Source of the DNA: Candidatus Dormiibacterota bacterium
GTDB taxonomy: Bacteria; Chloroflexota; Dormibacteria; Dormibacterales; Dormibacteraceae
DNA: 64,000 nt
Direction: 5' to 3'
Assembly: GCA_003169845.1 (NCBI GenBank)
Contig: PNAG01000012.1
Span: 1 to 64,000 of the forward strand
The notes under the pieces are model-generated. The model had not been told where the DNA came from and made no database searches. It saw nothing but the letters and a program-made list of their open reading frames with translations. The position numbers were made by a program, and so were the translations under genes. Of this stretch, positions 53,483 through 62,012 are shown piece by piece (positions within the stretch are counted from its first letter, which is position 1; every line of letters starts with the position of its first letter).

Positions 53483-54465
53483 CCTTCGGTTCCGAAGAGC
53501 TCCGCCATCACTGCCATCTGCGCGTACAGCCTGTTCTCCGCCTGGTCGAACACGACCGAGCGAGGGCCGTCGATGACCTCGTCCGTCACCTCCTGGCCCC
53601 GATGAGCCGGAAGGCAGTGCATGAACACCGCGCCGGGCGCGGCCTCCATCACGGCCTCATTCACCTGGTACTCGGCAAAGGCCTTGCGCCGCTCGTCCCT
53701 CTCGTTTTCGTGTCCCATGGATGCCCACACGTCGGTATAGATCGCTGTCGCGCCGTCGATCGCCGCGAGGTCGCTCGTGAGCGTGACGCGCAGCGGTCCG
53801 GAGCTGATGCTACGCGCGCGATCTAGCACGTCTGCCTTTGGCTCGTACCCATGGGGGGACACGACCGTGAGCGCGAAACCGGCCAGCGCGGAAGCCTCGA
53901 TCAGCGAGGCCGCGACGTTGTTGCCGTCGCCGATGAAAACGACGTGCTGGCCGGCCAGGGCGCCGCGCGCCTCTTCGAGGGTGACCAGGTCGGCAAGCGC
54001 CTGGCACGGGTGCGAGCGATCTGTGAGGCCGTTGATCACAGGTCTGGCGGAGGCGGAGGCGAGCTCGAGCATATCGGCGTGGCTGCGGAGGCGGGCCACG
54101 ACGCCGTCCACGTAGCGGTCGAGCACGCGGGCGGCATCCGAAACCGTCTCCCTGACGCCGAGCTGGACGTCCTGCTCGGACAGGGTGGTAGTGGTTCCGC
54201 CAAGCCTGGCGATGCCCACCTCGAAGGAGACCCTGGTGCGGTGGGAAGGCTTCTGAAAGAGCATCGCGATATGCCTGCCCTCGAGCGGTCGGTGGGACCA
54301 GCGGCCGGCTTTGATCGCGTGGGCGAGCTCGACCAGGTGGCGCAGCTCCTCGGCATCGAGGTCGGCGAGGTCGATGAAGTCGCGGCCCTTCAGGGAGTTG
54401 CGCACCACGAACTCAGAGGCTACGCCGTGAGTTCGCGGGGACCCCTTCTTCACGGAAGCGATCAT
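53479..54465 (-). CDS. argF: Ornithine carbamoyltransferase
   Basis: ArgF makes citrulline from ornithine and carbamoyl phosphate. The 328-aa protein has the carbamoyl-phosphate motif S-x-R-T-R in LFQKPSHRTRVSFEVGIARL, HPCQALADLVTLEEARG, the D-V-W-A-SMGHENE segment and the catalytic HCLPAHRGQEVTDEV that marks OTC rather than aspartate carbamoyltransferase. The first 30 residues may be an over-long start, as similarity begins at GRDFIDLADLDAEEL. Other arg genes are absent here. It overlaps cdaA by 4 nt. Confidence 0.92.
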   Translation of the reverse strand: MIASVKKGSPRTHGVASEFVVRNSLKGRDFIDLADLDAEELRHLVELAHAIKAGRWSHRPLEGRHIAMLFQKPSHRTRVSFEVGIARLGGTTTTLSEQDVQLGVRETVSDAARVLDRYVDGVVARLRSHADMLELASASARPVINGLTDRSHPCQALADLVTLEEARGALAGQHVVFIGDGNNVAASLIEASALAGFALTVVSPHGYEPKADVLDRARSISSGPLRVTLTSDLAAIDGATAIYTDVWASMGHENERDERRKAFAEYQVNEAVMEAAPGAVFMHCLPAHRGQEVTDEVIDGPRSVVFDQAENRLYAQMAVMAELFGTEG

Positions 54466-54481
54466 GATCGCTGGGCGGCGC

Positions 54482-55051
54482 CTAGAGGCGGGGTTCGATC
54501 AGCTCACCGGCCACGACCGGCGAAACGGCCAGGTCGCGCGCCGAATCGAACTCGGGGAGGCGGGCCCGCAGCTTCGAGTCGTCGCGCAGCCGGATCATGA
54601 GGTCCCGGCAGGCGGACGGCTCAAGACCGAATTGCGCGGGCTTGAACTTGAGCGGCGGCTCGTTCTTGAAGCTGATCGTGAGCCGGTCGGTGAGGCGCAC
54701 GCGCGGCCAGGAGCCGGGCTCGGACAGGGTCACCGTCTCCATGACTGACCAGACGGCGCGCATCTCGTGGCGGCCCTGGATGACCACGAGGCGGTCCCGG
54801 AACAAGCCGAGCTTGCCGGAAGGCCACGTCGCGAGCCCCCAGCCGGCCCACGCGCCGAGCGCGGCGCCGCCGACCGCGCCGACCGCAAGGGCAAGGCCGG
54901 CCGGCCAGACCTGCGCGACCATGGCGATCGCCGCCAGGGCCCCAAAGACAAGCGCGCAAGCAAGCCCCGCAGCTGCCAGCGTCACGATCGACCGGCGCGA
55001 TCTCACGTAGATCAAGCGCGCCCCACCAGCGAGTAGTGTATTCCCCGTCAT
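54482..55051 (-). CDS. Membrane protein with PH-like domain, 189 aa
   Basis: From the ATG at 55051 the protein has two hydrophobic helices (IVTLAAAGLACALVFGALAA and LALAVGAVGGAALGAWAGWG) followed by a region that looks like a bacterial PH-type domain: LGLFRDRLVVIQGRHEMRAV and then LTDRLTISFKNEPPLKFKPA. The function is unknown. Its start codon and that of the divergent acyl-CoA synthetase share the four bases CATG (55049-55052). A longer upstream frame lies inside the other gene and is rejected. It ends 16 bp from the argF start. Confidence 0.65.
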   Translation of the reverse strand: MTGNTLLAGGARLIYVRSRRSIVTLAAAGLACALVFGALAAIAMVAQVWPAGLALAVGAVGGAALGAWAGWGLATWPSGKLGLFRDRLVVIQGRHEMRAVWSVMETVTLSEPGSWPRVRLTDRLTISFKNEPPLKFKPAQFGLEPSACRDLMIRLRDDSKLRARLPEFDSARDLAVSPVVAGELIEPRL

Positions 55052-56933
55052 GGACGTGATCGCGGAGCGCGCGGACATCGACCGGGCGGTCTCCGGAAAA
55101 ACGGTCTGCACCCTCTTCGCGGATGCGGTCAAGAAGTGGGGCGACCGGCCGGCCTTGCACTGGAAAGAGGACGGGGAATGGCGAACCCTGACCTGGAACG
55201 GCTACCGGGATGAGGTCGCCGCCATCACGCTGGCGCTGCGCTCTCTCGGCTTCGGGCCGGGGCAGTTCGGCCTGATCATGGCGCGCAACGCGCCGGAGCA
55301 CGTGATCGCCGACCTGGGCATCGTCCACGCAGGCGGGGCCGCGATCAGCGTCTACAACACCCTCGCGCCTGAGCAGATCGAGTACGTCGCCAACCACTCT
55401 GAGGCGACCGTGGCCTTCGTCGAGGACGAGGGCTATCTGGAGAAGTTCCTGGCCATTCGAGCTTCCACCCCGCACCTGAAGCGAATCGTGTTGATCAAGG
55501 GCGAGGCCCCGGAGGGGATCCTCTCGTGGTCTTCGCTCATCGCTCAGGGACGGGAGATGTACGATCGGTCACCGGCTGATTTCGTCAACTGCTGGAAGGC
55601 CGTCGGGCCGGAGGACACGATCGGCCTGATCTATACCTCGGGCACGACCGGGCCGCCGAAAGGCGTCGTGTACTCGCACAACAACGTCACGTGGACGCTC
55701 GAATCCATCGGACGTTTCTGGGCCCTGGCCGACCAGACGCTGGTGAGCTACCTGCCCCTCGCGCACGTTGCGGAACGGTTCAGCTCCCAGTGGGGCGGCA
55801 TCTTCTTCGGGCACGACGTCTGGCTGTGCCCAGACGTCAACCTGCTTCTGCCCTACCTCGTCGAGGCGCGGCCGACCGAGTTCGTCGGCGTGCCTCGCGT
55901 GTGGGAGAAGTTGATGGCCGGCCTCCAGGCGGGGATCGCCGCCGAGCCCGACGAGACGAAGCGCCAGATGGCGCAGGGCGCCCTGTCGGCCGCCATCTCG
56001 GCCTACCGGCTCCGGCGGGACGGCAAACCCGTTCCCGAGGAGCTCGCATCGGGAGTCGAGCGAGCCCAGCCCCTGTTCCTGATGCTTCGCTCCAAAATCG
56101 GCCTCGATCGATGCACGCTGGCCGTCACGTCGACCGCGCCGTGCCGGCCGGAGGTGCACGAATTCTGGGCCGCGATCGGCATGCCGCTGTACGAGGTATG
56201 GGGCATGAGCGAGCTGACAGGACCCGCGACCGCGGTGCCGCACGAGGACCACCAGGCGCCCTCGATCGGGAGGGCGCTCGCCGGCGTCGAGATCCGGCTG
56301 GGCGAAGACGGCGAGCTCCTGGTGCGGGGTGGCAACGTGATGGTCGGCTATTATCGCGAGCCCGAGAAGACGGCCGAGATGGTAGACGCCAATGGGTGGG
56401 TGCACAGCGGGGACATCGCCGAGGCCGGGTCGAACGGTCAGTTCAGGATCATCGACCGCAAGAAGGAGCTGATCATCAACTCCGCGGGTAAGAACATCTC
56501 GCCCGCCAATCTCGAAGCGCTGGCCAAGTCGAGCCCGATCATCGGGCAGGCGGTCGCGATCGGGGACGGGCGAAGGTTCATCTCGGTGCTGGTGGTGCTG
56601 GACCCGCAGGTGGCGCCGGCCTGGGCCAAGGCGCGCGGCATCCCCGCCGAGACCATGACGGAGCTCGCCGGGCATCCCGCCCTGGTGGACGAGGTGCGGC
56701 GCGCGTTGACCGTCGCCAACACCCACCTCTCGCGGGTGGAGCAGTTCAAGCGCTTCACCATCCTCCCGAACGAGTGGTCGGCCGAGTCGGAGGAGCTGAC
56801 CCCGACCATGAAGCTCAAGCGTCGCGTGATCAACAGCAAGTACCTGGCTCAGATCGACGCGATGTACGGCGAGCCGGCGGGCGGCCACTCCGTGGATCCG
56901 CTGCGGGAGGCGGCCCACGCCGCGTCGGATTAG
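55050..56933 (+). CDS. Long-chain fatty-acid--CoA ligase (AMP-forming)
   Basis: This 627-aa enzyme activates a fatty acid with ATP and CoA. The P-loop AMP-binding motif is IGLIYTSGTTGPPKGVVYSH, the A4-A5 region has YEVWGMSELTGPATAVPHED, the hinge is GWVHSGDIAEAGSNGQFRII with DRKKELIINSAGKNISPANL following. It is of the bubblegum/FadD15-like long form. No ribosome site precedes the ATG; TAGTGT at 55034-55039 is a possible -10 with the start codon as first transcribed base. It converges on a small RHH-like gene, overlapping by 4 nt. Confidence 0.93.
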   Translation: MDVIAERADIDRAVSGKTVCTLFADAVKKWGDRPALHWKEDGEWRTLTWNGYRDEVAAITLALRSLGFGPGQFGLIMARNAPEHVIADLGIVHAGGAAISVYNTLAPEQIEYVANHSEATVAFVEDEGYLEKFLAIRASTPHLKRIVLIKGEAPEGILSWSSLIAQGREMYDRSPADFVNCWKAVGPEDTIGLIYTSGTTGPPKGVVYSHNNVTWTLESIGRFWALADQTLVSYLPLAHVAERFSSQWGGIFFGHDVWLCPDVNLLLPYLVEARPTEFVGVPRVWEKLMAGLQAGIAAEPDETKRQMAQGALSAAISAYRLRRDGKPVPEELASGVERAQPLFLMLRSKIGLDRCTLAVTSTAPCRPEVHEFWAAIGMPLYEVWGMSELTGPATAVPHEDHQAPSIGRALAGVEIRLGEDGELLVRGGNVMVGYYREPEKTAEMVDANGWVHSGDIAEAGSNGQFRIIDRKKELIINSAGKNISPANLEALAKSSPIIGQAVAIGDGRRFISVLVVLDPQVAPAWAKARGIPAETMTELAGHPALVDEVRRALTVANTHLSRVEQFKRFTILPNEWSAESEELTPTMKLKRRVINSKYLAQIDAMYGEPAGGHSVDPLREAAHAASD

Positions 56934-57106
56934 GTTTTCGCCCGCGCCGCGGGCTTGAACCCCATCACCGCCTCTGTGAACAGGCGTGTCGCGAGACGGC
57001 TCTTGGCCTCGCCGGTGCGCGTGGCGAGCCTGGTGAGCTGATCCACGACCCGCGGCTCGACGTTGAGCCTGTAGAGCTGTTTGACGACCGGTGTTTGTTT
57101 CTTCAC
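56930..57106 (-). CDS. Small ribbon-helix-helix-like protein, 58 aa
   Basis: A GTG at 57106 is preceded by AGGAGGATCTGCC, an excellent ribosome site, and opens a 58-aa frame: KKQTPVVKQLYRLNVEP, RVVDQLTRLATRTGEAKSRL and ATRLFTEAVMGFKPAARAK. A basic beta strand (QLYRLNVEP) followed by two helices is the ribbon-helix-helix layout of small DNA-binding repressors, though the match is only by shape. The stop overlaps the end of the acyl-CoA synthetase by 4 bp. The target is unknown; it could regulate the upstream or neighbouring secreted-protein gene. Confidence 0.65.
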   Translation of the reverse strand: MKKQTPVVKQLYRLNVEPRVVDQLTRLATRTGEAKSRLATRLFTEAVMGFKPAARAKT

Positions 57107-57194
57107 GGCAGATCCTCCTGAGAGTTGGTTGACCTGCCGGATTCTCGTTTGGAGGCGGGGTAGTTTCCTACCCCGCCTGTTAAGACGCTTGCGC

Positions 57195-58364
57195 TCAGCT
57201 CACCAGGACAGTCGAGCAGTACTGCGGAAACCCACCCAGCGGGCTCGTGCAGCTCTTCTGCTGCTGGAACTGCTGGGCCTGTCCGAAGTCTTTCGTGGTC
57301 CCGGGATAGTCGCCCCCGTACGTGAAGGCCTTGTCACGGCTGTTGAACGCATACCAGGGATAGGTGCAGAACGGCGTGCCGTAGTTGGCGGCGCCGCAGT
57401 ACTGGTTGACCTCGGCCGCGCCGCCGAAGTCGCTGATGGCGGACCAGCCCTGCGCGCTGCTGCCGTCGCCGAAGGTCACGCCCTTGATCTGCAGCGGCTT
57501 GAACTCGAGCCAGGTCGGGACGTCGTAAGAGAAGCAGGGCGGCTTGGTCGCGCTGCCCGGCAGGCAGAACTGGCCGGCCGGCGTCGTGTAGTTGCCGGTG
57601 TGCCCGATCTCCCAGACCAGCGAGTTGGGCGCGTCGTTCACGAGACCCCAGCTGAGGGCGTTGCCGAGCTTCTGTACGTCGAAGGCGGGCATGAGCGGTC
57701 CATCGACCTTGCTGTTGAGGACGATCGTGCCGGAATGGCCGTTGGTCAGGTCGGTGACGGTGATGTGCATTCCGTCTCGTGCCGTGGTGACGTACTGGTG
57801 GTCGGTGATGGTGTCCCCGGCGTGCATGGTCAGCGGGCCGCCCGCCGCGCTGTCCGTGAGCATCGCGTTGAACGCCGCCGATTCCGAGTTGCCGTGCTTC
57901 GAAACCTCCCAGACCGGAGAGCACACCGTGTAGGTGTTGGGCGAGTACGAGACGTTGAAGCCTCCGCCGGCGGTGCAGCCGGTCGTGATGCTGTTGGGAT
58001 AGAACTGCAGCTCGAGGAACGCCTCGCCGAAGAGGCTGTTGGGATCGCTCACCGTGCCGCCGATCCAGAAGGTCGGACCGACCGAGTCGACCTGCGCGGC
58101 CCCGTTCGTGGGCAGGACGATCGTCCACGTGATGTCTTGCGCCGACCCGGGATGATTCGACAGGGGATCGATCTCGGGCTCGTCGTGGCCGGTGCAGCTT
58201 GATGTGTACCAGACGAAGTCCTGCGGATGATGGGCGATGCAGAGCGATTGAGCGTTGCTGCTCCCCCCGACCGCACCTGCTGTAAGGGCGGCAGGCCCCA
58301 GGACCAGCGCGAGCACGGTCGCGGGCAAAGCCGAGACGCCAAGAGCGAACTTCCACCTACCCAT
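57195..58364 (-). CDS. Secreted protein of unknown function, 389 aa
   Basis: An N-terminal signal peptide is clear (KFALGVSALPATVLALVLG, cleavage near AGAVGG). The mature part is rich in Asn, Thr, Gly, Ser and aromatic residues and has eight or more cysteines (SLCIAHH, SSCTGH, TTGCTAGG, YTVCSPV, QFCLPG, PPCFSY, QYCGAAN, PFCTYPW), suggesting disulfide-stabilised beta structure. WEVSKHGNSESAAFN and WEIGHTGNYTTPAGQ are similar-looking segments. I do not recognise a family; an extracellular beta-sandwich or protease-like fold is possible. A ribosome site (GGAGGGGGATC) precedes the ATG. Confidence 0.7.
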   Translation of the reverse strand: MGRWKFALGVSALPATVLALVLGPAALTAGAVGGSSNAQSLCIAHHPQDFVWYTSSCTGHDEPEIDPLSNHPGSAQDITWTIVLPTNGAAQVDSVGPTFWIGGTVSDPNSLFGEAFLELQFYPNSITTGCTAGGGFNVSYSPNTYTVCSPVWEVSKHGNSESAAFNAMLTDSAAGGPLTMHAGDTITDHQYVTTARDGMHITVTDLTNGHSGTIVLNSKVDGPLMPAFDVQKLGNALSWGLVNDAPNSLVWEIGHTGNYTTPAGQFCLPGSATKPPCFSYDVPTWLEFKPLQIKGVTFGDGSSAQGWSAISDFGGAAEVNQYCGAANYGTPFCTYPWYAFNSRDKAFTYGGDYPGTTKDFGQAQQFQQQKSCTSPLGGFPQYCSTVLVS

Positions 58365-58473
58365 TTCGCGATCCCCCTCCGGTTCTTCATACGCGCCTAC
58401 TCGCCAGCCTTAAGTCGCGTGGTGAGTGTAACCACCGCCGTGCGGTCCCGCAACGGATGATCATGGTCAGAAT

Positions 58474-59454
58474 TTGGTGATGGAACCGGATGTGAGGTGG
58501 CACCACGGCCATACCCTCGCCGCGGGGCAGGTGGCCGAGTTCAAGGTGTGGGCGGAGCTGGTGCGGCAATCGATGGGCGGGCTGCACATCTTCCTGCCGC
58601 TTCGGGACATGGGCATCGACGGCGTGGTGCACCGGCTTTCGGATGGTTCGTACTCGGCGGTGCAGGTGAAGGCGCGGACCTCGCTCACACCGGTCGGACA
58701 GGTTCATATCACCGTGACCGCAAGCAGCCTGATGGACGACCAGGCGCTGGTGGTGGCGACGCTGGTGGACGGCGAGGACCTCGGCCAGTTCGTCCTGGTC
58801 GTGGATGAGGCTACGTTTCGTACGCTCGCCGCGCATGACACGGTCGAGGGGCGGGAGTACCTGACGGCGGCCTTCGAGCTGCACTCGGGTGGGGATTCGC
58901 GGTGGGCGCCGTACCTGGTGGCCCGCGAGCGATTGGCGGAGCGGTTTGGGACGGCGGCCGTTGCCGAGATCGCGCGAGTTGACGAGGGGGCGGCTGCCGG
59001 CGTCGATCGGGGGCGCGAGGGCTTTCTTGGCGAGATGGAGGTGGTCAGGCGGCTGGCCGAGGCGGAATCCCTGAATCTCTTCCGGCCTTTTCCGGACCTG
59101 GAGACGGTTGAGGTGCTGGCCCGGCACATTTCGTCGCACCGCTTCCTGGGGCTGCAGGTGAAGACGGTGGGTTGGGACGAGGCCCACCTCGAGAATCGCG
59201 TTTACGTGCGGCGTTCGAGCTTCCGCACCTCGCCTTCGACATTCATCTGCGTGGTCGGGTGGAACCGCGATCTGGGCCGATTCGAGGACGACTGCCTGTT
59301 CATCCCGAGCGTAGAGCTGTCGGACGTGGCCAGGGTTGAGGGCGAATGGATGATGTTGGAGCTGGTGCCAGGAGCGATGAGACATCGCCGGACGGACAGG
59401 TATCGCGTGTCGTTGCTGTCGCTGGGCCAGACGGTGGAGTCGATCCTGGCCTAA
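58474..59454 (+). CDS. Protein with two PD-(D/E)xK-like half domains
   Basis: The 326-aa protein shows two similar segments. Residues 35-70 read LHIFLPLRDMGIDGVVHRLS with YSAVQVKARTS, and residues 200-235 read NLFRPFPDLETVEVLARHIS with FLGLQVKTVGWD. Each resembles the D...QVK core of restriction-endonuclease-like (DUF4365-type) folds, so the gene looks like an internal duplication. In the second half the acidic residue before QVK is less clear. It is probably a DNA-binding or nuclease-like protein. The start may be at the ATG 58480. It lies outside the integrated island. Confidence 0.6.
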   Translation: MVMEPDVRWHHGHTLAAGQVAEFKVWAELVRQSMGGLHIFLPLRDMGIDGVVHRLSDGSYSAVQVKARTSLTPVGQVHITVTASSLMDDQALVVATLVDGEDLGQFVLVVDEATFRTLAAHDTVEGREYLTAAFELHSGGDSRWAPYLVARERLAERFGTAAVAEIARVDEGAAAGVDRGREGFLGEMEVVRRLAEAESLNLFRPFPDLETVEVLARHISSHRFLGLQVKTVGWDEAHLENRVYVRRSSFRTSPSTFICVVGWNRDLGRFEDDCLFIPSVELSDVARVEGEWMMLELVPGAMRHRRTDRYRVSLLSLGQTVESILA

Positions 59455-59485
59455 TAGCGATGAGCACGGGGAATACTGCTTTAAG

Positions 59486-59571
59486 CCCCTCACCCTAGCC
59501 CTCTCCCCGATGGGGAGAGGGAATATGGCTTTAAGCCCCTCACCCTGACCCTCTCCTCGATGGGGAGAGGG
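59486..59571. repeat. Two copies of the interspersed hairpin repeat
   Basis: Copies at 59486-59521 and 59536-59571 (the second with TCTCCTCGATGGGGAGAGG) lie in the convergent gap between the PD-(D/E)xK-like gene and the phosphatase. Confidence 0.85.
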
Positions 59572-59580
59572 AAAATCGCG

Positions 59581-60339
59581 TCAGGCCAGTTTCGCGGTCA
59601 GGCGGTCGATGCTGTCCGGAGGTACTCCGGCGGCTTCCAGGTACGACTCCACGCCGCCCCATGTCTGCTCCACGTACTCGAGCGTACGCAACATCCACTC
59701 TGGCGGGCAGCGCAGCTCATCACGCATCCCCTCGAGCCGGTCCGGTGCGGCTTTCGCCAGCCATTCCGCGTAGCGAGTCGCGAGCTGGGCGTCGGTCTCG
59801 GCGTAGTCAGATCCAATCGCCTGGTCCTCGACCCCGGCGAGCGACAGCATCATCGCCGCCACCAGGCCGGTCCGGTCCTTACCGGCGAAGCAATGAAACA
59901 ACACCGGTCCATCGGCTCGGGCGATCGCATTGAAAATCCTTCCGAACGCGGCCTGACGCCGGTCGATCATCAGCCTGTAGCGATCGGGCATGGTCGGGGC
60001 TTCGTTGAGGACGAATGCGATCTCGTCGTCGACGAGCGGCAGGTTTAAGTAGACAGGGACGTCGCTCTCGAGCTCTGTCTGCGGTGAAGCAATCGGACCA
60101 CTGCTTTGGAAATCGGAGAAAGGGGGGCCGGGCGCGCCCCTCAGCTCAGACTCCGCACGCAGATCGATCACTGTCGTAATGCCGTAGTCGATCATCGCCT
60201 GCCGTCCCGCCGGTGTGAGGCTCGCCAGGTTGTCCGAGCGGATGAAGACACCGCTCCGCGTGATTCCGCCGCGAGCCGGAAGACCACCCAGGTCGCGGGT
60301 GTTGCGGCAGTCGGGCCAGTTGAGGCGGCGGGAGGGGAT
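59581..60339 (-). CDS. Tyrosine/dual-specificity phosphatase, non-canonical start
   Basis: The catalytic loop is PVLFHCFAGKDRTGLVAAMM, the HC-x5-R phosphatase signature of the bacterial PTP type. Family similarity extends upstream of the first ATG (60195) as RRLNWPDCRNTRDLGG then GITRSGVFIRSDNLASLTPA, the usual N-terminus. No ATG, GTG or TTG occurs in frame between that segment and rpsI. An ATC at 60339 just after the rpsI stop would give 252 aa. If the start is really the ATG at 60195, the protein lacks its N-terminal element. The function is phosphotyrosine or lipid phosphate removal, not further specified. Confidence 0.75.
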   Translation of the reverse strand: MPSRRLNWPDCRNTRDLGGLPARGGITRSGVFIRSDNLASLTPAGRQAMIDYGITTVIDLRAESELRGAPGPPFSDFQSSGPIASPQTELESDVPVYLNLPLVDDEIAFVLNEAPTMPDRYRLMIDRRQAAFGRIFNAIARADGPVLFHCFAGKDRTGLVAAMMLSLAGVEDQAIGSDYAETDAQLATRYAEWLAKAAPDRLEGMRDELRCPPEWMLRTLEYVEQTWGGVESYLEAAGVPPDSIDRLTAKLA

Positions 60340-60341
60340 CT

Positions 60342-60734
60342 CTAGCGCTTGGTGTATTGGGGAGCCTTCCGCGCCCGCTTCAGTCCGTACTTCTTGCGCT
60401 CCTTCATCCGCGCGTCGCGCGTCAGCAGGCCCGCCTTCTTGAGTGCTGGACGGAAGTCGGGGTCGAACTTGATCAGCGCCCGGGCGATGCCGTGCGAGAT
60501 TGCGCCCGCCTGGCCGCTCGTTCCGCCACCGAACACCTTCACGCTGATGTCGAACTTGCGCTGCGTGCTCGTGATGCGCAGAGGAGCCAGGGCCGCCATC
60601 TCGAGGACCCTCCGCCCCAGGTACGCGAGCGTGTCCTTGTCGTTGATCACCACCCGGCCTTCGCCCGGCTGAATGCGCACGCGTGCGACTGCGTTCTTGC
60701 GGCGTCCGGTTCCTCTGAGGAAGAGGTCAGCCAA
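60342..60734 (-). CDS. rpsI: 30S ribosomal protein S9
   Basis: The 130-aa protein has [20 protein letters not shown] near the N-terminus and the invariant C-terminal tail [15 protein letters not shown] that reaches the P-site tRNA. I choose the TTG at 60734 ([13 protein letters not shown]), which overlaps the end of rplM by 8 bp; a longer frame is artefactual. rplM-rpsI is a conserved pair. An interspersed repeat is not present here. Confidence 0.95.
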   Translation of the reverse strand: MADLFLRGTGRRKNAVARVRIQPGEGRVVINDKDTLAYLGRRVLEMAALAPLRITSTQRKFDISVKVFGGGTSGQAGAISHGIARALIKFDPDFRPALKKAGLLTRDARMKERKKYGLKRARKAPQYTKR

Positions 60735-61191
60735 TCTTGATGTCTCCCTTGGCGTCGAAGGTGAGTGCCTTCGGCTTCTGTGCCTGGTGCTCATGCTCGG
60801 CACCCGCGTAGACGCGAAGGCGGGTGAGCATATCCGCGCCCAACGTGTTGTGCTGCAGCATCCCCTTGACCGCGTTGGTCAGCGGGAACGTGGGGTCGAT
60901 CTCCTGGGCCTTTGCCAGCGTGCGCGTGCGAAGGCCACCCGGGTAGCCGGTGTAGCGCGTGTATTCCTTGGTCCCGAGCTTGGTGCCCGTCACCTTGATC
61001 TTGGACGCGTTGATCACCACCACGTGGTCGCCGCTGTTCAGGTGCGGCGTGAAGGTCGGCTTGTGCTTGCCGCGCAGGACCTTGGCCACGCCTGAGGCAA
61101 GGCGGCCGAGGACCTGGTCGGTGGCATCGACCACAAACCAATCGCTCTTCAATTCAGCCGCTTTCGCGGTCCACGTCTTCTGTTTGCTCAT
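60727..61191 (-). CDS. rplM: 50S ribosomal protein L13
   Basis: The ATG at 61191 gives 154 aa starting [20 protein letters not shown], with the L13 segments [20 protein letters not shown] and [20 protein letters not shown] and [21 protein letters not shown]13 is an early assembly protein of the large subunit. It sits 8 bp downstream of truA on the same strand, with rpsI overlapping its end. A longer upstream frame lies in truA and is rejected. Confidence 0.95.
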   Translation of the reverse strand: MSKQKTWTAKAAELKSDWFVVDATDQVLGRLASGVAKVLRGKHKPTFTPHLNSGDHVVVINASKIKVTGTKLGTKEYTRYTGYPGGLRTRTLAKAQEIDPTFPLTNAVKGMLQHNTLGADMLTRLRVYAGAEHEHQAQKPKALTFDAKGDIKIG

Positions 61192-61199
61192 CGGGTTCC

Positions 61200-61931
61200 T
61201 TAGTAAATCACTTCCATCAATGTCAGGCCCCCCGCCGGGGCCGTCTTCGCCGCCTTCCGCCGATCTCGCGCCTCGAGGACCTCTCCCACCCACTCTGGCG
61301 GCCGCCGGCCGCGGCCCACCTCGGCCAGCGCGCCCGCGATGCTCCTGGCCAGCCCGCGCAGGAAGCCCTCGGCGACCAGCTCCAGCTCGACGACGTCTCC
61401 TCGCCGCACGACTCGCGCGGAGCGCATCTCGCGCACCCTCGCGTCAGGCGGCTCCGAAGCCGAGCAGTAGCTGGTCCAGTCGTGCTTGCCGACGAGCGCC
61501 TTCGCCGCCGCGGACATCGCCTCCACGTCCAGCGCCCCGCGCACGTGCCAGCAGCGTCCCCGCTCCAGCGCCGGCCTCGACGGCCGGTCGAGGAACCGAT
61601 ACCGGTAGCGGCGCCACTTTGCGGAGTACCTGGCGTGGAACTCATCATGCACCTCCTCGCCCGAGAGGACCGCCACGTCGGCGGGAAGCCTGGCGTTCAG
61701 CGCCGCGACCAGGCGGTGCGGCGAGATCCGCCCATCCGTCTGGAAGCTCACGACCTGGCCCTCGGCGTGCGCCCCGGCGTCCGTTCGCCCGGCGGCGTAC
61801 ACCTTGTGGTCCTGGCCTGTCACAGCGAGCAGAGCTCGCTTCAGCTCGGCTTCGACCGTACGGCCGTGGGCCTGCTGTTGCCAGCCGGCGAATCCGCTTC
61901 CGTCGTACTCCAGCACGACTTTGATATTCAA
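61200..61931 (-). CDS. truA: tRNA pseudouridine synthase A
   Basis: TruA makes pseudouridine at positions 38-40 of tRNA. The 243-aa protein has EYDGSGFAGWQQQAHGRTVE, the catalytic aspartate in YAAGRTDAGAHAEGQVVSFQ, and FLRGLARSIAGALAEVGRGR near the end, as in the family. It is between rplQ and rplM, the usual position in the alpha-operon extension. A hairpin repeat separates it from rplQ. Confidence 0.95.
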   Translation of the reverse strand: MNIKVVLEYDGSGFAGWQQQAHGRTVEAELKRALLAVTGQDHKVYAAGRTDAGAHAEGQVVSFQTDGRISPHRLVAALNARLPADVAVLSGEEVHDEFHARYSAKWRRYRYRFLDRPSRPALERGRCWHVRGALDVEAMSAAAKALVGKHDWTSYCSASEPPDARVREMRSARVVRRGDVVELELVAEGFLRGLARSIAGALAEVGRGRRPPEWVGEVLEARDRRKAAKTAPAGGLTLMEVIY

Positions 61932-61967
61932 TTTTTAACCGCTGCGTTCCGCTTGTACGGGCTTAAG

Positions 61968-62004
61968 CCCCTCACCCTGACCCTCTCCCCGAGGGGGAGA
62001 GGGG
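61968..62004. repeat. Interspersed hairpin repeat between rplQ and truA
   Basis: CCCCTCACCCTGACCCTCTC continues to CCCGAGGGGGAGAGGGG; the copy sits in the 81-bp gap between the rplQ stop and the truA start. Confidence 0.85.
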
Positions 62005-62012
62005 AACTCCTC

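Noticed and set aside
55569..56918. Minus-strand frame of 449 codons
   Set aside because: Antisense to the acyl-CoA ligase with its complete motifs; no independent support.
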